Of a DNA stretch of 64,000 bases, positions 60,101-64,000 are shown piece after piece; the first letter of the stretch is position 1, and each line of letters begins with the position of its first letter. The translations under genes were made by a program, and so were the position numbers. Under the pieces are notes generated by a model that saw only the letters and a program-made list of their open reading frames with translations, was not told the origin of the DNA and searched no databases. This DNA comes from Spodoptera frugiperda (taxonomy: Eukaryota; Arthropoda; Insecta; Lepidoptera; Noctuidae): assembly GCF_023101765.2 (NCBI RefSeq), contig NC_064239.1, forward strand, positions 13,040,315 through 13,104,314, written 5' to 3'.

Positions 60101-62263
60101 TTATTGTAATATGTATATAGATAGATAAGTCTAAGTGTGGGAGAGCCATACTTCGGCACGAATGGGCCGGCTCGACCGGAGCGATACCACGGCTTCAACG
60201 AAAACCGACGGGAAGCAACGCTTGCGTTGTGTTTCCTTGTGTGAGTGAGGTTACCGGGCGGAGGCCCAATTCCCCCCTTCCCAATCTTCCCAATCCCCGA
60301 TTCCCAACAACCCTTAAATTCCAAACCCCAAAAGGCCGGCAATGTACTTGTAACGCCTCTGGTGTTTCAAGTATTCATGGGCAGTGGCAATTGCTTACCG
60401 ACATATTCCAAAAGATTATATTAAATTATCGGTTGGAAAAATAACAAATTGCTACTAAGTTTCAAACTTCTATTGTAGATTTGAATGACCATTACAATAA
60501 TAGATTATTATTTATATTGCAGCGACTGGCAATCTTGTCGGAGGAGTTGGCAATGGTAAGTACATTCAATGTTTATTACAATACTGGGACCAGCTAGTTG
60601 CACCTAACACGTTGCTACTAAGTTTCAAACTTCTATTATAGATTTGAATGACAATTACAATAATGGATTATTATTTATATTGCAGTGGCTGGCGATGTTG
60701 TAGGAGGAGTTGGCAATGGTAAGTACATTCACTGTTTATTACAATACTGGGACCGGCTAGTTGCATCTAACAAGTCGCTACTAAGTTTCAAACTTTTATT
60801 GTAGATTTAAATGACAATTACAATAATAGATTTTTTTTATTGCAGTGGCTGGCGATGTTGTAGGAGGAGTTGGCAATGGTAAGTACATTCACTGTTTATT
60901 ACAATACTGGGACCAGCTAGTTGCACCTAACAAGTTGCTGATAAGTTTCAAACGTCTATTGTAGATTTGAATGATAATTACAATAATAGATTATTATTTA
61001 TATTGCAGCAGTTGGCGATGTCGGCACGGGTAAGTACATTTACTGTTTTTTACAATACTGGGACCAGCTAGTTGCACCTTGTAAATAGAATATATGATTA
61101 TGTGATACAACGCTGTGATGTGATGTAATGCACTCTACAGTCACAACTGGGCAAAGGCCTCTACTCACTCGGAGAATGTATGAGCATGAAAATATAATAC
61201 AGCGGCTTTTATTTTATTACTGTTACGGTAAATATAATTAATTAAAAATTATTTCTAATTTTCTAAAATTATTATTAATAACCACACGTTTTGGTAAATG
61301 TTAATAATCGAACGAAACGTATTACTTTTAGTAGTAATTATTAATAATTCGCGACACATATTGGTGAATGTAATAAAATAAATATAAATCCAATGTTTTT
61401 TGAACAGCAGGTATTTATTTATAATATTAAACACAGTCTTACGATTATTTTAATTAGAAATCACACAAACAAAGTTACTTGTACTTGCTTTAAAATGAAA
61501 GGACAAAAAATTCACACATTCTGAACTAGAATATTAAATAGTGCCCTTCTAAGGCACATTTATTTGGGCTCGCTGTCATTGCAGCGGTAAGTCCCCTGTT
61601 GGAGTAGTGGCTAGATATTGTGTTTCCTTGTGTGAGTGAGGTTACCGGAGGCCCAATTCCCCCCTTTCCAATCTTCCCAATCCCCGATTCTCCAACAACC
61701 CTAAAATTCCTAACCCCCAAAAGGCCGGCAACGTACTTGTAACGCCTCTGGTGTTTCATGTATTCATGGGCAGCGGCAATTGTTTACCGACATATTCCAT
61801 AAAAAAAGATTATATTAAATTATCGGTTAGAAAAATAACAAATTGCTACTAAGTTTCAAACTTCTCTTGTAGATTTGAATGACAATTACAATAATAGATT
61901 ATTATTTATATTGCAGCGACTGGCAATCTTGTCGGAGGAGTTGGCAATGGTAAGTACATTCAATGTTCATTACAATACTGGGACCAGCTAGTTTCACCTA
62001 ACAAGTTGCTACTAAGTTTCAAACTTCTATTGTAGATTTGAATGACAATTACAATAATAGATTATTATTTATATTGCAGCGGTTGGCGATGTTGTAGGAG
62101 GAGTTGGCAATGGTAAGTACATTCACTGTTTATTACAATACTGGGACCAGCTAGTTGCACCTAACAAGTTGCTACTAAGTTTCTAACTTCTATTGTAGAT
62201 TTGAATGACAATTACAATAATAGATTATTATTTATATTGCAGCGGTTGGCGATATGGGCACAG
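36649..62263 (+). CDS. Gene B: paralogous microexon gene, 3' end outside the window
   Basis: The same leader as gene A (exons 1 and 2 give identical residues), then 13-nt exon 3 (DIWSP), then 44 microexons visible by eye: 33 of 33 nt and 11 of 21 nt. Joined, they give 1414 bases, 471 codons plus one base, with no stop and no frame change. Repeats are mostly AVGDVVGGVGN, with openers ATGNLVGGVGN and closers VVGDVGE or AVGDMGT. The terminal exon and poly(A) site are not in the window. Its promoter is split by a MITE, so expression may differ from gene A. Exon coordinates are in the cassette entries. Function unknown; secreted by prediction. Confidence 0.82.
37235..38415 (-). mobile_element. Inverted-repeat-flanked insert carrying a BEL/Pao gag piece
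   Basis: The 140-bp repeat ending GACGCGGCGATTGTCGCGC at 37250-37380 recurs in reverse at 38290-38410. Between them, the - strand frame 37379-37813 encodes a gag region of BEL/Pao LTR elements (LPTYSGQYEEWLSFHDLFNT, then LSNVQKLHYLTTSVSGEDAS and NNYEEAWNILKTRCGNKRI). No protease or polymerase follows. Lies in intron 2 of gene B and is absent from gene A. Confidence 0.65.
39484..40122. mobile_element. Harbinger element, internally deleted
   Basis: Inverted ends GGCTCCCACACAAAACCGCG and, from the right, GGGCTCCCACACAAAACTGC, flanked by TAC (39481-39483) and TAA (40123-40125). Gene A preserves the empty site (GGACTTTACGTCAG). The - strand frame 39761-39997 has the N-terminal part of a Harbinger transposase (KRRFWVHSFITIMNSDGNYF, then FFDYFIMSIFSFEELLSLL). 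The catalytic part is missing. Confidence 0.8.
40183..40585 (+). repeat. Gene B cassette 0 (exons 4-5)
   Basis: Exon 4 is 40183-40215 (PVGDIFEGVGN) and exon 5 is 40565-40585 (21 nt, AVEDVGE). Exon 4 is more polar and aromatic than the consensus. Exon 5 uses a TTCCAG acceptor. Confidence 0.83.
40600..41600. other. Spacer between cassettes 0 and 1
   Basis: No exon. Contains the CAAAGGCCTCTTCCCACGCGG block, the GTCTAGGGATCGCGTCGCAC repeat (40783-41130) and a forward D1 repeat (41218-41490). Confidence 0.6.
41604..42996 (+). repeat. Gene B cassette 1 (exons 6-12)
   Basis: Exons at 41604-41636 (ATGNLVAGVGN), 41766-41798 (VVGDVVGGVGN), 41929-41961 and 42096-42128 (unit VGDVVGGVGN), 42259-42291 (VVEGVGN end), 42714-42746 (MTGNAVAGAGH, after an A-ending exon) and 42976-42996 (21 nt, VGDVGE). 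Exons 8, 10 and 11 end in A, not G, so the next first residue becomes Thr or Met. A 360-bp spacer (ACTCATGTATGGATTGTAATT) stands before exon 11. Confidence 0.87.
43000..44281. other. Spacer between cassettes 1 and 2
   Basis: No exon. Begins with the S-type spacer block (GTAAATAGTTTATGAGATGTG, then GGGAGTCTGGCAGAGACTGG, then GGTCCATTGGCGACGGTGAT), which recurs at 46700-47275, 47777-48355, 53968-54530 and 59500-59880, then a forward D1 (43898-44170). The antisense frames here are repeat shadows. Confidence 0.6.
44282..44628 (+). repeat. Gene B cassette 2 (exons 13-15)
   Basis: 44282-44314 (ATGNLVGGVGN), 44445-44477 (AVGDVVGGAGN, donor GTATGT) and 44608-44628 (21 nt, AVGDMGT). Spacing is exactly 163 bp. 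Confidence 0.87.
44640..45550. other. Spacer between cassettes 2 and 3
   Basis: No exon. At 45090-45290 lies an RTE-type LINE tail (ACCGACCAGCATGCATGAAAA, then GGGAGACAGGCGTGAGGTTA) containing a 20-bp inverted repeat (GTGTTCGAACCGTGGCA against TGCCACGGTTCGTACAC), followed by a partial D1. Confidence 0.55.
45555..46644 (+). repeat. Gene B cassette 3 (exons 16-20)
   Basis: 45555-45587, 45718-45750, 45881-45913 (all AVGDVVGGVGN; the last has donor GTTAGT), 46346-46378 (VTGNAVAGAGH) and 46624-46644 (21 nt, MVGDVGE). The 430-bp spacer before exon 19 is the same type as before exon 11, so exons 8-12 and 16-20 are copies of one larger block. Confidence 0.87.
46660..47370. other. Spacer between cassettes 3 and 4
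   Basis: S-type spacer, nearly identical to 47730-48450. No exon. It ends TTATCGGTTGGAAAAGTAAC. Confidence 0.6.
47377..47723 (+). repeat. Gene B cassette 4 (exons 21-23)
   Basis: 47377-47409 (ATGNLVGGVGN), 47540-47572 (AVGDVVGGVGN) and 47703-47723 (21 nt, VVGDVGE). 163-bp steps. Confidence 0.88.
48459..48805 (+). repeat. Gene B cassette 5 (exons 24-26)
   Basis: 48459-48491 (ATGNLVGGVGN), 48622-48654 (AVGGVVGGVGN) and 48785-48805 (21 nt, VVGDMGE). Cassettes 4 and 5 with their spacers are a recent 1082-bp direct duplication (47377 to 48459). Confidence 0.88.
49180..49624. mobile_element. Probable solo LTR
   Basis: A 445-bp insert in an (AT)n tract, starting TGACGGAGTCGGGG and ending CTGTTCTCCGACA: TG...CA ends with a short inverted CGGAG. 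No internal retroviral-like genes. The target duplication cannot be defined in the AT tract. Confidence 0.5.
49848..50400. mobile_element. Foldback element with arms of about 210 bp
   Basis: GATCCCATCAAAAACATCCTG to AACAAATAGATCGACTTGG (49848-50050) returns in reverse complement at 50190-50398, with about 130 bp between. Each arm contains the same short frame on opposite strands (MDLTTFDGRKTELRDLGFLQ), which shows only that the arms are copies. Confidence 0.75.
52670..53914 (+). repeat. Gene B cassette 6 (exons 27-30)
   Basis: 52670-52702 (AVGDVVGGVGN, A-ending), 52833-52865 (ends GVGD, donor GTAAAT), 53275-53307 (VTGNAVAGAGQ) and 53894-53914 (21 nt, VVGDVGE). A LINE-like fragment interrupts the intron after exon 29. 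Confidence 0.85.
53318..53655 (-). mobile_element. LINE fragment with ATAC microsatellite
   Basis: TTTATTTATTTTTATTTATT, then GGAGGACTTAATGCCAATTTG, is related to the left part of 11371-12057 (Jockey/CR1-type 3' end). It carries an (ATAC)n tract at 53530-53572 and splits an array intron between ACATTTA and TTACTGTTTATTAC. Confidence 0.6.
53920..55155. other. Spacer between cassettes 6 and 7
   Basis: S-type spacer (to about 54530), then a forward D1 (54776-55050). No exon. Confidence 0.6.
55161..57776 (+). repeat. Gene B cassette 7 (exons 31-34)
   Basis: 55161-55193 (ATGNLVGGVGN), then a retrotransposon, then 57431-57463 (VVGDYVGEVGN, acceptor TTACAG), 57593-57625 (VAGDVVGGVGN) and 57756-57776 (21 nt, AVGGVGT). 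Confidence 0.85.
55321..57400 (-). pseudogene. R2/R4-type non-LTR retrotransposon, internally deleted, antisense
   Basis: The 10-bp ATCTATAATA flanks it at 55311-55320 and 57401-57410. The - strand has early reverse transcriptase motifs (56925-57302: NWKSPVPDGLQNFWLKWF, QNYRPITCLPTVYKLL), a short piece matching GSRGTKELLLIDMV, and then jumps to the region after the palm (56266-56808), losing the catalytic aspartate block. The zinc finger and endonuclease parts follow with a frameshift (55606-56237). Same family as 17176-18508. Non-functional. Confidence 0.82.
58458..59430 (+). repeat. Gene B cassette 8 (exons 35-40)
   Basis: 58458-58490 (ATGNLVGGVGN, donor GTAAGA), 58621-58653 (AVGDVVGGVDN, A-ending), 58802-58834, 58965-58997, 59128-59160 (AVGDVVGGVGN type) and 59410-59430 (21 nt, VVGDVGQ). 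The last three 33-nt exons are 163 bp apart. Confidence 0.87.
59435..60520. other. Spacer between cassettes 8 and 9
   Basis: S-type spacer (59500-59880), the GTCTAGGGATCG repeat and a forward D1 (60136-60420). No exon. Confidence 0.6.
60523..61029 (+). repeat. Gene B cassette 9 (exons 41-44)
   Basis: 60523-60555 (ATGNLVGGVGN), 60686-60718 and 60846-60878 (VAGDVVGGVGN) and 61009-61029 (21 nt, AVGDVGT; it begins CA, so Ala is coded GCA). Confidence 0.87.
61035..61912. other. Spacer between cassettes 9 and 10
   Basis: No exon. Contains the CGTATTACTTTTAGTAGTAAT block shared with 51050 and 63130 and a partial D1 at 61618-61815. Confidence 0.55.
61917..62263 (+). repeat. Gene B cassette 10 (exons 45-47)
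   Basis: 61917-61949 (ATGNLVGGVGN), 62080-62112 (AVGDVVGGVGN) and 62243-62263 (21 nt, AVGDMGT). 163-bp steps. Last exons visible; gene B continues beyond the window. Confidence 0.87.
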
Positions 62264-62269
62264 GTAAGT

Positions 62270-64000
62270 ACATTAACTGTTTATTACAATACTGGGACCA
62301 GCTAGTTGCACCTTGTAAATAGTATATATGATTATGTGATACTACGCTGTGATGTGATGTACTACACTCAATAGTCACAACTGGGCAAAGGCCTCTTCTC
62401 ACTCGGAGAAGGCATGAGCATGACACACTTCTCTCTTTAAAACGGATTGGTGATAATGGATTTCAAATACGTATAATCCTCAGATTTTTTTCACCCTATG
62501 TGAGTGGTGTCTAAAAATAATAAGAATTAGAGGAAATCAAAATACATTTCTATAAATCTATTTTTGACGAAATCTAATCATATTAGATATATATATTGTA
62601 AAGTAGGTATGTATCTAGTAAAGATATATATATACATATAGCGTCAGCGATGACGTAGTCAAAATGTGAATCCAAGATGGCCACTGTACGATTTTAATCT
62701 ATAATATAAAAATAAGTCGGGTTTTCCTTCCTGACGCTATAACTCCAAATCGCACGAACCGATTTCCACGGTTTTGCATTTGTTGGAAAGGTCTCGGGCT
62801 CCGTAAAGTTTATAATAAATAAAATTTCGGAAAACAGGGAAAATCCTTGGTGGCGAAACGAAGTTCGCTGGGTTTGCTAGTTAGTTATAAAATAATATTA
62901 TAAAAAAATATATATATGTACTTTACGTCATCGCTGACCACCCACGAATACCTCTAAGACAACACCCATGACTAAACATTGAAAATTTTATACCGCGGCT
63001 ATCTAGGTTTATACATTTTGACAGAACCATTGATTTTATTACTGTTATGGTAAATCTGATTAATTGAAAATTATTAATAATTTTACAAAATTATTATTAA
63101 TAACCACACGTTTTGGTAAATGTGAATAGTCGAACGAAATGTATTACTTTTAGTAGTAATTACTAATAATTCACTACACATATTGGTGAAAGTAATAAGA
63201 TAAATATAAATCCAATGTTTTTTGACCAGCAGGTATTTATTTATAATATTAAACACAGTCTTACGATTATATTAATTACAAAGCACACAAACAAAGTTCC
63301 TTGTACTTGCTTTAAAACGAAAGGACAAAAAATTCACACATTCTGAAGTAGAATATTAAATAATGCCCTTCTAAGGCACATTTATCTGGGCTCGACATCC
63401 AACATTAAAACTGGCGGATTTGACTTTACTCCTCCGATATAGACGTAAAAGTACATAGACGATCCCCGGCGATGCCTACCACGCCACGCGTGTACTGCGA
63501 GCGGTTCAAGCAAATTTCATCTTTTCAATAGTCGGCCCTGTATTTACCGCGTAAAGTCCACTGCGGGTAACCTAACACTCCACAAACTTACATTTGCGTT
63601 TGGTACAGTAAGCGTGTCTAGGGATCGCGTCGCACATTTCTAATAATTTCCTGATTATTATGATTTACTGACATCATTAAAATTAATATCCAACTATTGT
63701 ACGCCCAATGGGCAAGACGCAGCTAAACTCAAAAAAAAATTATGATACCAACTGTATTATGTACAGCCTACCTGTGATCTACAATGAATAAATAAATAAT
63801 GAATAAATAATTGAATTCAACGAAAACCGACGGGAAACAACACTTACTACAACACTAGGTCACCGGAGGCCCAATTCCCCCCTTCTCAATCCCCGATTCC
63901 CCAACAACTCTTAAATTTCTAACCCCCAAAAGGCCGGTAACGCACTTATAACGCATCTGGTGTTTCAAGTGTTCATGGGCGGCGATTGCTTACCGTATGT
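62270..64000. other. Spacer after cassette 10, to the window end
   Basis: No exon. Holds the CAAAGGCCTCTTC block, an inverted CAGTGGCCATCTTGG block (62640-62695), a Helitron-like remnant (62700-62885), the blocks shared with 49700-52020, and a partial forward D1 (63815-64000). Confidence 0.6.
62700..62885 (+). repeat. Helitron-like remnant
   Basis: AATAAGTCGGGTTTTCCTTCC to GAAGTTCGCTGGGTTTGCTAG. Related to the copies in intron 1 of both genes. It ends in CTAG followed by T. Confidence 0.5.

Overview
The window reads as nuclear DNA of an insect, most likely a moth or butterfly (Lepidoptera, perhaps a noctuid). It is AT-rich with very short AT-rich introns. It is packed with repeats that I recognise as lepidopteran: tRNA-headed SINEs, a GC-rich dispersed repeat (called D1 here), Helitron-like elements, Harbinger-, pogo- and mariner-type MITEs, R2/R4-type and Jockey/CR1-type non-LTR fragments, a BEL/Pao gag fragment and a probable solo LTR. 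There is no bacterial gene organisation. Host assignment is inference from these repeats.

The main content is a pair of tandem paralogous genes made almost wholly of microexons, both on the + strand. Gene A (13120-32670) can be assembled completely: 32 exons, 1467 coding bases, 488 codons plus stop, in frame throughout. It has a signal-peptide exon, a second exon ending in an Arg-Asn-Lys-Arg cleavage-like site, a 13-nt exon, then 28 microexons (25 of 33 nt, two of 21 nt, one of 12 nt), and one long terminal exon encoding a helical, Ser/Thr/Glu-rich tail followed by a poly(A) signal. Gene B (36649 to beyond 62263) starts with the same leader exons and has at least 44 microexons (33 of 33 nt and 11 of 21 nt). 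Its 3' end lies outside the window. The microexons encode an 11-residue Gly/Val repeat close to AVGDVVGGVGN. All are flanked by phase-1 introns, so any of them could be skipped without a frameshift. Within arrays the exon plus intron forms a 163-bp tandem unit (33 + 130). In gene B the arrays are organised as 11 cassettes, each closed by a 7-residue exon.

Layout: 1-4 kb holds repeats and one CpG-rich first exon of an unidentified secreted protein on the - strand (2488-2868). 4-13 kb is repeat-rich intergenic DNA. 13-32.8 kb is gene A. From about 32.9 kb the upstream region of gene A (from about 3.95 kb) recurs, so the whole locus was duplicated in tandem. 36.6-64 kb is gene B with large spacers. 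A 300-bp Harbinger-type MITE sits exactly inside the TATA box of gene B; gene A preserves the uninterrupted site. Because array units, spacers and the two genes are homologous to one another, many transposon insertions can be defined here by comparison with their own empty sites.

What the microexon proteins do is not shown by the sequence. Their form (secreted, probably processed, glycine-zipper-like repeats, all-symmetric microexons) recalls variable secreted microexon proteins of schistosomes and aphids in architecture only, not in sequence.
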